The position numbers and the translations under genes were made by a program. From contig JAMQCK010000219.1 in NCBI GenBank assembly GCA_024196135.1, positions 1 through 36,425 of the forward strand: 36,425 nucleotides of DNA, read 5' to 3'. Positions 8,018 to 18,728 of this stretch are shown piece after piece (position 1 is the stretch's first letter; each line of letters opens with the position of its first letter). The notes under the pieces are model-generated. The model had not been told where the DNA came from, searched no databases, and was given only the letters and a program-made list of their open reading frames with translations. The stretch is from Pleurotus ostreatus/Saccharomyces cerevisiae fusant (taxonomy: Eukaryota > Opisthokonta).

Positions 8018-10569
8018 GGTTTGATAACCCTGGAGCATCCGTAAGGGCAATGTACGACGGCGACTTGATTCTCGACCTGGGGTTATAAGTGAGCCGGTCG
8101 ATCCATGGCCGTTCACTGTTGCGGTTCGTCTGAGGATGTCCGTGGTTGTCCTGCGGACACAGAATGCACGTGATGCCGGCTCTCGTGCCGCGCGCCTTCA
8201 CCGCTGACTCATCATTAGGCGGGGCACTCTCGTCGTCGATACTGCTGGTTCCCAGTAGCACTAGCACAAGAGGAGATGGACAAATTTCATTGATTCGTTG
8301 TGCCATATACATCATGCTACAAAAGAAGTATGTAACGAATGGGAATACCTCGTATGCTCACCGTAGCGAGCACGCTCGATGCGTACTTGGCAAGCAGTAT
8401 CAGGCAGCCATAGATAGGCGCGTTGAAGCGCACGAGGAGTGAGCACGCCCGTGTCGATGGGGAGTGTGTCAGCACCCGGAATGGCCTGGCTTCGACAATG
8501 GGTTTGAAGCGCAGAATGCTGGGCGGAAGTTCGGTCATTCCCAGATTATCGAGAGGAAGCCAGGAGAGTTCGCGCACCTATACACAAAGAGCCGGTCATT
8601 GGGTTGGCAAAGCTGTAACTTGAAGGAGTTATCGCCGTGGCCGTTGTAGGCGCGCTGGTAGGGCTTCACGTCGATCTTCGCCCCCGAGCTCCGTAGTTGG
8701 CCCCGCGCAGCCCACGTGCATCCTCGAACTCACAATGGCTTCAACATTGCACTGGAGCTTGTAGTCCTTGGTAATGTTTCTTGCACACCGAGATAGGCAC
8801 TGCGAATGGAAAGACACCAATGAGGGGATGAGCATCTGCCCAGACAACGTGGATGAGAGGGACGAACACAACAGTAAGAGTGCCATGAGGCTGAGATGTC
8901 TGCGCGCGTATTTGGGCGGGATAGACCTCTGAGAAGGTTCGATTAGTAGGTCCTTGTCACGCTCGAACATGACTCACACATAGGAGTCCGACAAAATCGT
9001 CCAGCCTGCGACCGATGAGTTGCGTCCTTAGTGGGGGTTGGTGAGCAAGCGACGGTGACACAGTATGGATGTGAGCGGCAGGGAAGGGGGCATCTCGCAG
9101 TGTCCTTGACGAGAAGGGAAGAGACCCTCCCGGAAAGGATTTCTTGCGCAGATGGCAACGCCCCGCAGGCATCGTTGGGAAAATCAGCCTCGTAGGTGTG
9201 CAAAGGAAGACAGCAGACGTACCCGAGCGTAATTCCAGTCCCAAAAGCGATGCTTGTATTCCAGTGAGCCGAGGCGAACCAACAGAGCCGGACATCGTCC
9301 ATATCGCCGGCGATCTTCTGCAACTGGCGTACCGATGGGCAAGACATGTTAACCCCCGGTCTTACTTTGGCAGATAAACTCACATGGCTATAACCGGGCG
9401 CGAATTGAAGAAGAGATTGGGGGAGAGGAGGGCCACAATGGGTCGGGGATGGCATGAACATGGAAGCGAAGGAAAAGGCGTGAGTCTTTGTCAATTGCCC
9501 GCACGCACGTGGGGCCAAAAGGGGAAAGCGGCGGCCTTCCTCCGCGCTGCCCGTTTTTACTCGGAAAATGTCCTTTTGATCATTTATTTCCTGAGTTTCC
9601 GTCCCCGTGACTTTGTTGATGGTCTAGCGACCTGCCCCCTCAGGCCCCCTCCTGCCTCCGACCACCACCGCGCGCAGCCCCCGCCCGCCGCCGCCGCCGC
9701 ATCGCCGCGCCCCTCCCTTCTGGCCTCCTCGCCTTCCCGCCGTCGCCGTCGCCGACGCCATCCTCCCGGCCCCCTCCCGACGCCGACGCCCCCCACCGAC
9801 GTCCACCGCCGACGCCCCTCCTCGCCGCCCCTGCCCTGCCCCCCTTCCTCGCAATCGAGAGCGTGCCCTTCGGCAAGCACGCGTTTCCCCAGCAGCCCTC
9901 GGCGCTGGACTTAGTTGTGCAGCCTGAACGGCCCCGCTCTCGGGCCGTGTCGAGCCGGGCGCACATCCGGCACAGCCGACGCGTTGCGCGCGACTGGACG
10001 CGTCCGAAGTCGCGACGTGCCCGGCAGGACGCGAGACGCGTCCCAGCTCTGTCATGCCCTTCCCCCATCGCGTACATACCATAGTTTGTATATATCACCC
10101 TAGCGTACGTCTTCTGTAGTGTAGAGTAGGTATTATATTATGTCAATGAAATGCTTTCACTCCAACACATTAGAGTGAGGCCCGAAAACCACAAGCCCAT
10201 TGCCCCCAGGCTCGAAGTTACATGACTGTGCATGGACTTGGAATTTTTTGCTGGCAGTCGGACCTCTCGGTTTCTCAAAATATGATGGCGGATTTTCCAG
10301 GTTTATTGAGACCATGCCGGTTTTCCGGCGCTGACCGGAGGAGTTGCCGGGTCGCTTGGGCACTTAACTCCGTTTAGGCGCACGTGCGTGCGGGCAATCG
10401 ACGCCATCTAAAGGCGTGATCAACACGGCCAAACAGCATCAAAGTCGGTGTTCACCCCCGCGTTCACGGAATCAGAACGTCTCGTCGACGACATTTGCTG
10501 CTTTCCTGACCACTCAGGTTTTTGTACATGGAAACATCGAGTATATCGGCTACAACACTTCGACTATGC
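8018..10569. other. Unassigned left arm of the transposon
   Basis: About 2.5 kb with no gene I can defend. The minus strand keeps short open frames that look weakly coding, for example 8970 to 8740 with a hydrophobic leader (MALLLLCSSLSSTLSG) followed by CLSRCARN, and 8577 to 8317. I could not join them into a consistent spliced model or recognise a family. Positions 9640-9860 are an extremely C-rich tract with CCG/CGT triplet runs that opens all frames artificially. Positions 9490-10402 are bounded by a 22-bp inverted repeat. Confidence 0.4.
9490..10402. mobile_element. Candidate nested MITE-like element bounded by 22-bp inverted repeats
   Basis: The left end (9490-9511, GTCAATTGCCC...) and right end (10381-10402) are inverted copies with one mismatch in 22. 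The 913-bp interval has no gene I recognise and contains the C-rich tract. No clear target duplication is visible outside the repeats, so this may be an old or non-standard element, or a chance inverted repeat inside the larger transposon. Confidence 0.4.
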
Positions 10570-12217
10570 CTACAAGTATGCCAACAGTGTACTTCCTGAG
10601 CGCGCGCCCGAACTTTGCGGTGAGGCCTGATGAGCGTCGTGACCCTCTGCACCCGACACCCCCGAAGTTCTCTGAGTAGTTTGAGTGGGAGCCTGCGGGG
10701 AAGCGGCGTTGTACGAGGGCGTGACGTTACTCGTTGCGAAGTCTGCACGGTCCAATGCGAGGGTCTCCTCGACGTACCTGAGAGTTGGTGAGTGAGCAGT
10801 TGACCTCTCAGATGCATTACTCACGTTCGCCAATTCTCGCTTGTCAGATCCCTCCCTCGAGTGGCAGCCTCCTTTGCAAACCATGCATCCACCCGACCCC
10901 AAAAGTCCTGGCCATTTGCGACGCGCCCAACGTGCTTTTTCCCTCCGCTCTTGATGGTCCCATCGCCCGCGCGCTTGGGAGGCCTGTCCGACGATTCTGG
11001 GTCAAAGTTCGTGAGATTGTGTCCTGGCTTGCACATCACAGCGCTTACCAGAGTTTTCTTCAGCCGGATCCAGATCTTCGTCTTCATCTTCATCTTCCTC
11101 AGCCTCGATCCCCTCGACTGCTTTGGGATTCTCGAAGACGAAGCGCCGCTGATGACTTGTGAGCAAGTTCACGACTCACGCTATAATCAGAGGCACTCAC
11201 AAGGAGGGCATTACGAACAGTGACGGTATGGGGGACGTCCTTCGTCAAACCACCGAGCATGTACTTGTGCGCCGTCTGAGAAGTGTACACCTCCAATGAC
11301 ACCCTGGGTACGCTCTCTAGCACGGCCTTCACGGTCTGCATAGTATCAGTACTGAACAGTTGAATTACAGGGCCAACGTACCACCTCCTTCCAGTTGCAA
11401 CGCAGGCTGGAAGATTGCCTTTTGATATCGCGGACGAGAACAAGTTCACGCGTCGCATCGCCGATGACGTTGGTGAGCTTGTATTTCTCGACATCTCTGG
11501 TCAACCGCCGCTGAGAGACATGTTAGATCCTGGCACATCGTGTTCGAGACTGAGGACATACCAGGACGTCGGTGGCCGTGTTCTTGAAGCTGATCCGTCC
11601 AGCCCTATACATCTCGTCCGCAGCAATTGTCCGAACCCACTTCTGGGAGACTGTAAGTGCACAACAAGCGGGAGAAAGTGCTCTCACGTACCTTCTGCGT
11701 CTTCGTCAGGACGAAGTTCTCATCTAAGCGGATCTTCAGCTCTTTCATGATCGCGAGGAGGTCCGCAGCGGAGAAGGAGTCCCCCTGGAACTGCTCGCGT
11801 TCACGACGGCGCTGAGCGGCAGCCTCTTGATACGTTGCAGCCATCGCCAAGATGCGACAAGAGAGGTCGGCCTTGCCGAGAGGGGCAGGCGGCATGGAGC
11901 CAAGCTAGGCGTAAGTGAGTGTGCGTCCTCTGGGCGACGTGGGTGATACACACCTCGACCATGAGATGCAGGTTCTCGATCTGCTCCTTCTCCAGGCGCA
12001 ACTTCGCTCCAAGATGATCTACAAACAGCGGGGAGATGACGAGCGGTGGTGGCGATGATGTTGCGGGCCAGTTGGGCGACGGTCCCGAAGGCGGCGGCGA
12101 GCCCATGAGCGCTGGATCGATGGGGGGAGGGCTCGCGGGACTTCCTCCCATGGCAGAGGCCTGTGGCGTCGGCGGAGGTTGGGAGGGACCGGTGAACTGA
12201 AAGGTGCCGTTGTTCAT
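10570..12217 (-). CDS. Transposon companion protein 1, unknown function
   Basis: I read eight exons on the minus strand: 12217-11954, 11904-11692, 11642-11562, 11510-11382, 11335-11201, 11148-11049, 10996-10825 and 10777-10570. All have GT-AG borders and compatible phases, giving about 433 residues. The N-terminus (1-60) is proline-rich and disordered. The middle is helical (LRLEKEQIENLHLMVE; LLAIMKELKIRLDENFVLTK). An acidic run (EAEEDEDEDEDLDPAEE) is followed by a basic patch (PPKRAG, KSGGKKH) and the block GRVANGQDFWGRVDAWFAKE. From memory, a similar G-x-DFW-x2-V-D-x-W/F block occurs in many uncharacterised basidiomycete proteins; this was not checked. The acid/base layout suggests a nuclear DNA- or protein-binding role, possibly like a CACTA TNPA protein, but that is inference. 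It shares a 232-bp divergent promoter with the gene at 12450. Confidence 0.7.
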
Positions 12218-12449
12218 GCTGCTGCTGGAGGCGGTACGAAGAAAAGGGGCTTTGCCGGTGATCGACTGTGAGCCTGTTTGACAGAGGTGGGCATCCCGCT
12301 TTTATGCTCTCGCTCGTCCCTCACGTGCATGGACTGACTTTGTTGACTGCAGATCAACAAAACGCGCCTGCATTGCGCTCATCCCGTGACGGGCGACGAG
12401 GGAGGGATAAAAGGTGCGATTTGTTTGGTTTTATTTGGTCGTTCTCCCG
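12218..12449. promoter_or_regulatory. Divergent promoter between the two transposon companion genes
   Basis: These 232 bases separate two divergent start codons, at 12217 (minus) and 12450 (plus). They contain a GGGATAAAAGG block at 12403-12413 and a T-rich stretch after it. The two genes are probably expressed together. Confidence 0.4.
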
Positions 12450-13396
12450 ATGCCCTCCACTCCTGAACCACAACCTGTGTCTGAGCTGCCGCAGCGATGC
12501 TGCGACCATCTTTGCGCAGTGTATGGCCTGTCCCTTTGTCTGAATCTCGCATTGACCTGCTCATAGCCTCGACTCGCCGCTGCCATCTCCTCCAACCTCG
12601 GAGACCTTCGACGAGTCTCAGTTGGAAGACATGATACGAGCGAAGCTGGCAGATGAGCCCAGCCAGAAGTGTACGTGAACCGTGTGAAGCAGCATCACAA
12701 CAACCCTGACGGTCTCGTAGATCTCATGCATATGGGAACATACGGTGTGCGCTCTATTGCAGCGCTCGTCCTTCCTGGGATGGAGGAACGATCGAGCGGA
12801 ATCTCATCAAGTATGCTGTCTGAGCAGGGCAAGCTGGGCACTGAGGACAGCTCTTGTGGTACGTGTATCATTATGCATACTCGTCCTCACGTTTGCTTAC
12901 TTGTGTGCAGACATACCTGCTGATGCCGTCCTCGGTGACGAGACTGTGCTGACCCGCCCGAGCCCTGCCTTCGAGGGGGCTTTCCTTGCTCAACAAGAAG
13001 CCCTGTTCAACGACCTGCGCAACCACTACCTCAAGGAGCGCGAGACACTCACATTGGAGATCTTACAAGCCCATGAAGAGACTCGTCGTGTGCGCCAGCA
13101 GCTGGTTCGTGAGGTCTGTCGCAATGGGGCGCTGCTCAAGCGTCTTCTTCGGCAGTCTCGCCAGCCATTGTCGGAAGCTATATATCGTGTTTGATAGCTT
13201 GCTGTATAATTGTCATCCTTTCTGCCTAGTATCTGCACCCACCACGCTTGAGATGAGCCGAGCTGAGCAACGCTCGCACACGCGTCGTGCAGTTAGACGC
13301 GTCGTGTCACAGTGTGACACCTTCCTTATCAAGAACAATGACTGCGACCAGGTCAACACTGGGGTCTTTTTGCCAAAGCCTCCATGGCCTAGATGA
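12450..13396 (+). CDS. Transposon companion protein 2, coiled-coil, unknown function
   Basis: The exons I read are 12450-12520, 12567-12670, 12721-12858, 12911-13186 and 13230-13396, giving about 251 residues. If the last intron (GTGTTT donor, 43 nt) is not used, the protein ends at 13194 with 198 residues. Exon 2 encodes LDSPLPSPPTSETFDES, an acidic serine/proline segment. Exon 4 is strongly coiled-coil (FLAQQEALFNDLRNHYLKER, then LTLEILQAHEETRRVRQQ), ending with a basic stretch. The possible last exon is also basic (AEQRSHTRRAVRRVV). No family is recognised. It is divergent from companion gene 1 and convergent with the transposase. A helical partner or dimeriser of transposase or of companion 1 is plausible but unproven. 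The start codon is the first ATG that opens into the spliced frame and is the least certain part. Confidence 0.55.
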
Positions 13397-13810
13397 AGCG
13401 CAGAACAGGTGCGTATAGCCTATACATATAGGTGCCAATTATCTTCCGGATGTAGAGTACTCAGGATATTGATGGATTCTGTGATGAGGGACTATCACTG
13501 AAGTCTCGAGGTTCACGGTCCAGCCCAGTGTTTGAAGGGAAAAGTTCTGATCAATACTTGCTCTCCTAAGTACTCTTTACACGCTTGAACCACTACTTAT
13601 CTGCCAGGAGTATATGGCAGAGCAGTAATATTGATATACAGTGTGGGAAAATAGCGGTCGACAGGGCGGGACTTCAGTCGTGCAGTATTCATGTATAGCA
13701 GGTAAAATTCAGCATCCTCCCCTGAAGCAAGGTTCCCTTAGACATATCTTCGCTTCAAGAAAGCTGCAAAAGTTGACTAGCAATGCATGGTAAGGTCGAA
13801 ATTTCTATAT
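13397..13810. other. Convergent 3' region between companion gene 2 and the transposase
   Basis: There is no coding signal. The stretch is AT-richer than its surroundings and probably holds the two polyadenylation regions. Confidence 0.4.
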
Positions 13811-16800
13811 CTAGCCCCGAATCTCGACAAGTCGCCGAGGCTCTCCTCTTACTGCCCCTCTACCCCTCTTACTACCCCGCGATCTTCCCTTTCCTCTTCC
13901 CCTACCCCGTCCAGTATCTAACCCTGCGCTTTGGCCAGAACCTCCATTGAGTCCTCCTTTCTCCTCGAGCGTGGCAGCGGTTTTCCTGCGATCAACTTCC
14001 GCGATACTGCTGGCGGTGAGGACAACTTCCTCGCTATCCAGATCTCCTCCACTCTCGATGCGATACTTCTGCAGATGTATCGCATCACGCATCTGGGCAG
14101 TATTGAGGAGAACATCATCAGGGTGCTTGGAATGGGCGACGCGCGCGACCACTTTTGGGCGTGACTTGTCCCCCTCCTCGTAGTAGACACGTACACCAGT
14201 CGGGGTACAGTGATGCTCTACGCACCGATGCTGGACGTTTACTGTACACAGCACGGACTGTGTGCCATATTAGATCATGGAGTGAAAACATTAGATGCGT
14301 GCTCACCTCTGGACTGACAAGATAGTATCTTCCTTGTAGCTTCAACGAGGGCATACCGCATGAGATTGGCGGTGAACTGTCGACCACTGCCTCCTCGACC
14401 AAGATAGCTGATGGCTTCTGTGCGAAGTCGGCTGGCGAGCCAGCAATCTGAACGATCTCGCGGATAGTTGCGACGTAGGTGTGTGCGCCATACTCTGAAC
14501 GCACAATGACGAACTTGCCTGGCTCACTGTAATCGCCGTTTTCCAGTGTATACTCTGTGCACGTGCGAAATTTGTATCCGAGCGAGTCAGGCATCGATGC
14601 AGGCAAGACCTGGCCTGTCAGGGTCTGTGCGAACGAGAGCTTGCCCCGTGTGTCGGGAAGCGCTATACCTACCAGCAAGATATAGTCAGCAAAAGAGTCG
14701 AAGTCATCAAGCTCGATACACATACCACGATGCTTTGGCCGCTGATCATCCAGACCAAGATACTTCGTGACTGTGCTAGGCCGTTTGGTGAACGCAGTAG
14801 GCCCATCTCCTATAGTCTGCCAGTCGCTGCGAGTGCTCAAGAATGGTGGCATGGATCTCGCACATGCCGGAATAGTCTTGACCGACCCTTGGGCCAGTGG
14901 TTCGGCAGTCGAGTCTGGTACGGCACGGCGAGGGAACCAACCGCCAGCCATAAGATGGCGGATGCGGTTTCCCTGCGCAAAAGCAAGGGCAATATCGCGG
15001 GAGGGGGCATGACGATTGGAATGTACGCTTTTAGCGCGGATGACGGCGTTGAAAGATTCGAACGCCTCGGTGGCGAAGAGGATTGCAGGACCAAAGCGGC
15101 GGATATGGTCGGGGAGATGGACGAGGATGTGGAACTTTGGTTTATTGAACCATTGTGAGCTCCAGCGCGCTGTACAGAGCAGGAATCGCTGGATTTCGAC
15201 GTGCATACGGGCCTATGCACTAAATGAGATACATTTTCGTGCATTAATAAAGTGGAACTCACAAGGTAAGCCGAGCGATCCTCGATTTCGGTTTGCCATA
15301 TGCTAGGAATGAGTTTGGATAGCGCCAACCAGGCCTCGTAGCAGTGTGGTGTGACCATGTCGTATATGACAAAAGGCGCAACTTGAGCGATAGCACGAAA
15401 GTCCCGACCGGTGAGCGAGCCGGCGTACTGAACCAGTGTGTTGCCATTGAGCGGTGAGATCCGAGGCCAGAGACATCAAGAGAGGAGAGACGAGTCTTCA
15501 ACAACTCCTTCTTGTTGTCCTTCTTCTTGAGCTGGTTCTGGATTAGATCGCGCCAGAAGTACTTGACGAAGCCGAGCAAGACAACATGAAGGACCTCAAC
15601 TGGCGTATCCGAGTGCGGATCCAGGCCTACGGGGGCATGAGACGTTGGGTTTGGACACGGTTAGCGATGCCAAGACTGACCATTAATGCGCCATACTGGA
15701 CTGATTGTATTGGCTGGCATTGTTTTGGCTTTCGCCTGCAGTGCAGCCATCTTGTTATCCTTCCCGCGCTTCTTCTTGTACGACGCGAACAGCGATTCCA
15801 TGAAGTGGAGTTGGTAGGTGTCCTTGATACCAGTCTTGGTACGCTGGGACTCCAAGGCGGTCTTCGAGTTGACTGTGGTCGACGCGGTAGAAAAGGCCGA
15901 ACGAAGCTGCGCGATGGTCTCGTGCTTCTTGCGTGGTTTCCCGAGCTGAAAAGACATTGATAAGCACGCAGTTATCTCAGAAACAACAACAGTACCTTAA
16001 TGAACGCTCGCATGCGCTCAAGCAGCGCGCCAGCTGTCTCTGCCAGCTTCTTACCCTTGCGCTTCGACACTCGTGCTAGCGGAGGAGCACCCGCTTCGGA
16101 TCCTGTCCTACTAGGTGGCACTGCTTGCGAGTCCGCATCGCCCTCGCTGCCGTCTTGGCCAGACTCGCTCCCAATGCTTCGAGCCGGTGAGCATGAGCGC
16201 TCGCTGGTCGGAGGAGGGGATGCGGGAACGTCCAAATCTGGCAATGACGAGGGCGCCTCACTGGGGCCGTCCGATGCATCATCTGCAAGAGGGCGGTCAC
16301 CTTCAGCGGGAAACTCGTTCGCTGCCCCGTCGTAGCCCTTCACCCAGCATGCGCGACAGAAGAGTTTGCCACGCAGCCCAATATGGCACGCAAACTCGCT
16401 CTGCATGGGGTTGTCGCCTAGGAGTGCGAGTACGGAAGGGATGAGAAGAACAGGTTCCCGCGTCGCGTCGTCCCATGCCCATATGCCATTGGCCTGCGCA
16501 TCTCTACTGGCCGTCAACATTTGCATATACTTCTGAGCAAGACGGTACCCACTCGAGTTGTTCGACAATGCCGTCAAGCATCTCGAGGGGAGGTGCAATG
16601 TTTGACGTGGCAAGGAAATGAACATTGTATTCTTTGTGTACTTCCGAGCGCGGAAGTCCGGCAGGCGTGAAGAGGAAGCTATTGTGCTTGTTCCACTTCT
16701 TCGAGACGTTACCAGACGTATCGTCGCAATACATCCAGACCGGAAAGGCGTAGGTGCGATAGCCCTTCGCCTTCTCCCGCCATTTGTTCCCAACTTCAGG

Positions 16801-18506
16801 GTTTGTCCTTGTCCAGACGCGAGTCTGACCAGAGTAGGGGCTGTATGAGCCTGTGAGATATGGATCAGCCAGATGTAAACGCAAGCCGAGGCGATTCGAC
16901 AAGCAATTGGCACGTACCCAGAATCTTTGATGGATGAGGAACCCCATACTTTGCCGCATCGTCCTTGAGAGCCTCGAAGTTCTTCAAGAAATCTTCATGT
17001 GACGCCTCGATTGTCTCGTCTTCCATGACGTGCCAGCCCGAGTCACCTTCGCGCGAGACCACAGTCATACGCCAGCACTTAGCAAAAAGGTCCTGCGTGC
17101 CCGCTCGGTTTTTGCGCGTGAACCACCGGAAAGGCATGCAGCATTGGCCATCTGTAAGCATAGCAGGTTCGAAGATAAAATAGTCGACACCGCGGATGCG
17201 TGCAGATGGTGTAGTCAACTCCGAAGGAAGCTCGTGCAGCCAACGATCTGCCTGGCGCGCCTCCGAGAGCTTAGAACCACTGTCTTCGGGATAGAAGTGG
17301 AGGTGTGGCCGTACGAGGGGATTTGCCATTTCCTGCATTCAAGAAGGCATTAGCATTGATCCAATGAGGGCAAAATCAGCGGCGAACCTGCGCGATGATC
17401 TGCGAGAGGTTGTTCACAAAGTACTTGTGGCCTAGTGCGCCATCGTAGCCTATCGACTCTATGCCGCAGACTCGCTGCAAAGCGGAATTAAATTGGAGCA
17501 TAGACGCGACCGACGGGACATCATCAACGCCGTTGACCCTGAGCAGCCACAAGAACAGGTCAAGCTGCCGTTGCGAGAAGACAGAGCGCGGGAGGTGCAT
17601 CAGAATGTCAAGGGTACATGTCTGAGGAATCTATGTCAATAAGATCGGTGGCTTGATGAAGAAAGCAACGTACTATTCGGTCATGCCACGGAAACCATTC
17701 GCGCGCCTCGTTCTGGTCCGGCTCGCTGTGACGCATCCGCTTATGGCCCTCACCGCCCTTTTCCGGCGATACGTCCGCCGGAAAGCCATCACCGTATGCG
17801 CTTTCTACTCCGACTTGTCCTCAATACACGGATGGATGAGTGGCATGTCGAAGGCTTACCAGCTCGCTGTGAACTACAGCCTGATTCGGAGCGCTCGACC
17901 TCCTCATCCTCGGATCCTACGTTACCAGCGTCGAGGTAGTCTAGGAGGCCTTGTGAGATTTGCGCCGCCGCCTCTTGCTCGGGAGTAAGATCGAGAAGTA
18001 CGCCATTCACGCGCTCTTCGAGATTCCAGTCGAAAAGGGGAAGGGAATGTTGAGTGCCAGCTTCGGGACTCGGTGGTCCGGGGATCGATGAAGTTGTTGT
18101 ATCGTGGGTGAGCGACCGAAGCAGAGCGCGTAGGCCATCGTCTTCGAGAGCACGTCGCCGAGGGGCTTCCCCAAAGGTTGGGTCCTTGCTTTCCGGATGA
18201 GGAATAGCCCCGGGCGGGCCGCCACCGCTTTCCCTTCGCTCTTCGTCGAGCTGATTTTGCGCCTCAAGAGCATTGCAGTGGGTAGGCGAGCTCTCGTGTC
18301 TTTTCATATTACTGAGTTTCCAGCTGCGAAGGATCCCATCATTACAGACGGTACACCTGAATTTTTCACTGCCATTGACGCGGACAGACTGCCAGCCTGA
18401 TTGCAAGTAACGGACGCGTCGTCAAGCTGAACTCAAACTTGATTACAGTATAGCACTTACAGGAGGAGATCGTGCAGCGCCCAGCTGCGCCAGCAGTGCT
18501 GCTCAT
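13811..18506 (-). CDS. Plavaka-type transposase with one frameshift
   Basis: I read twelve exons on the minus strand: 18506-18461, 18396-17860, 17804-17674, 17630-17388, 17332-16918, 16850-16553, 16503-15996, 15945-15681, 15626-15263, 15188-14726, 14668-14307 and 14257-13811. Together they give about 1,360 codons. A zinc-finger-like motif sits near residues 30-55 (C-x2-C-x15-H-x5-H, FRCTVC to H). The core has YCDDTSGNVSKKWNKHNSF (about 498-516) and EYNVHFLATSNIAPPLEM, then LGDNPMQSEFACHIGLRGK, and later ILFATEAFESFNAVIRAKS (about 972-990), all familiar Plavaka blocks. The acidic residues in these blocks are candidates for the catalytic set. The C-terminus is an RG/KG-rich tail. In exon 9 one base is missing near 15459-15462: DVSGLG is read in one frame, while SPLNGNTLVQYAGSLTG is read in another. 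The total phase fits only if one base is restored, so this copy may be inactive. The start codon is tentative. Confidence 0.8.
15459..15462 (-). other. Single-base frameshift in the transposase
   Basis: The reading frame upstream encodes TRLSSLDVSGLG, and the conserved continuation PLNGNTLVQYAGSLTG is in the next frame. A one-base deletion in GGATC (expected GG-N-ATC) explains it. The exon length is also one base short of the phase needed at its 3' splice site. Confidence 0.65.
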
Positions 18507-18566
18507 CGCTGCTTCAGCCCAGGTAAGGCCACGGACAAAGCGGCGGTTGACCGATGGTTGTCCAAA

Positions 18567-18647
18567 TTCGCGGATGTCCGGGATCGAACCCGGAAGGCGC
18601 CCACAGGCCAAAATATCATTATTTGGCCGACGGCCGAAAGTTTGCTA
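18567..18647 (-). other. Pol III A/B-box-like remnant with hairpin in the transposon right arm
   Basis: Read on the minus strand, TAGCAAACTTTCGG resembles an A box. About 50 nt later GGTTCGATCCC matches a B box (TpsiC arm), inside TCCGGGTTCGATCCCGGA. Between them GGCCAAA and TTTGGCC form a 7-bp hairpin. The acceptor stem does not pair and the T loop is one base short, so it is not a functional tRNA. It could be a SINE head or a decayed tRNA. Confidence 0.35.
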
Positions 18648-18714
18648 GCCGCTGGTTGTAATCTACGTACATACGCCGGTCGCCCTCACTGCGGATACCC
18701 GCCGTCTTTCTGAA

Positions 18715-18726
18715 CTGCTGGCTGTG
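18715..18726 (-). repeat. Right terminal inverted repeat of the transposon
   Basis: Read inward this is CACAGCCAGCAG, the partner of the left end at 8006-8017. It borders the TA at 18727-18728. Confidence 0.75.
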
Positions 18727-18728
18727 TA
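18727..18728. other. Right TA target-site duplication
   Basis: This is the second copy of the TA flanking the element. As part of codon CTA (Leu) it completes EWL of the F-box protein. Confidence 0.75.

Larger units (their letters stand above)
8006..18726 (-). mobile_element. Plavaka-type (CACTA-like) DNA transposon inserted in an F-box gene
   Basis: This is a 10.7-kb element with terminal inverted repeats CACAGGTAGCAG (left) and CACAGCCAGCAG (right, read inward), 10 of 12 matching, flanked by TA. Its boundaries follow from comparison with intact paralogue A: the F-box coding frame stops at each boundary and resumes exactly at the other. The element encodes a Plavaka-like transposase (18506 to 13811), a convergent coiled-coil gene (12450-13396) and a third gene read away from it (12217 to 10570). 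From 8006 to 10569 it holds unassigned sequence with a candidate nested element. Plavaka transposases are known from basidiomycetes and are related to the CACTA/EnSpm group, so a CAC terminus fits. Because both host halves remain open, the insertion is probably recent, although the transposase has one frame lesion. Confidence 0.85.

Noticed and set aside
6780..8315. A 511-residue ORF on the minus strand as a complete gene
   Set aside because: Its first 100 or so residues are transposon end sequence with no relation to the F-box family; homology begins exactly at the insertion boundary (8003).
8740..8970. A secreted LysM- or CFEM-like protein on the minus strand
   Set aside because: A hydrophobic leader and a C-x3-C occur, but the expected further cysteines and LysM core are missing and no splice continuation holds.
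9384..9914. A 176-residue plus-strand ORF and overlapping minus ORFs
   Set aside because: They run through an extremely C-rich triplet tract that leaves all frames open; composition is Pro/Arg/Ala only, with no family signal.
18567..18647. A functional tRNA gene
   Set aside because: The acceptor stem does not pair and the T loop is one base short; kept only as a tRNA-like remnant.
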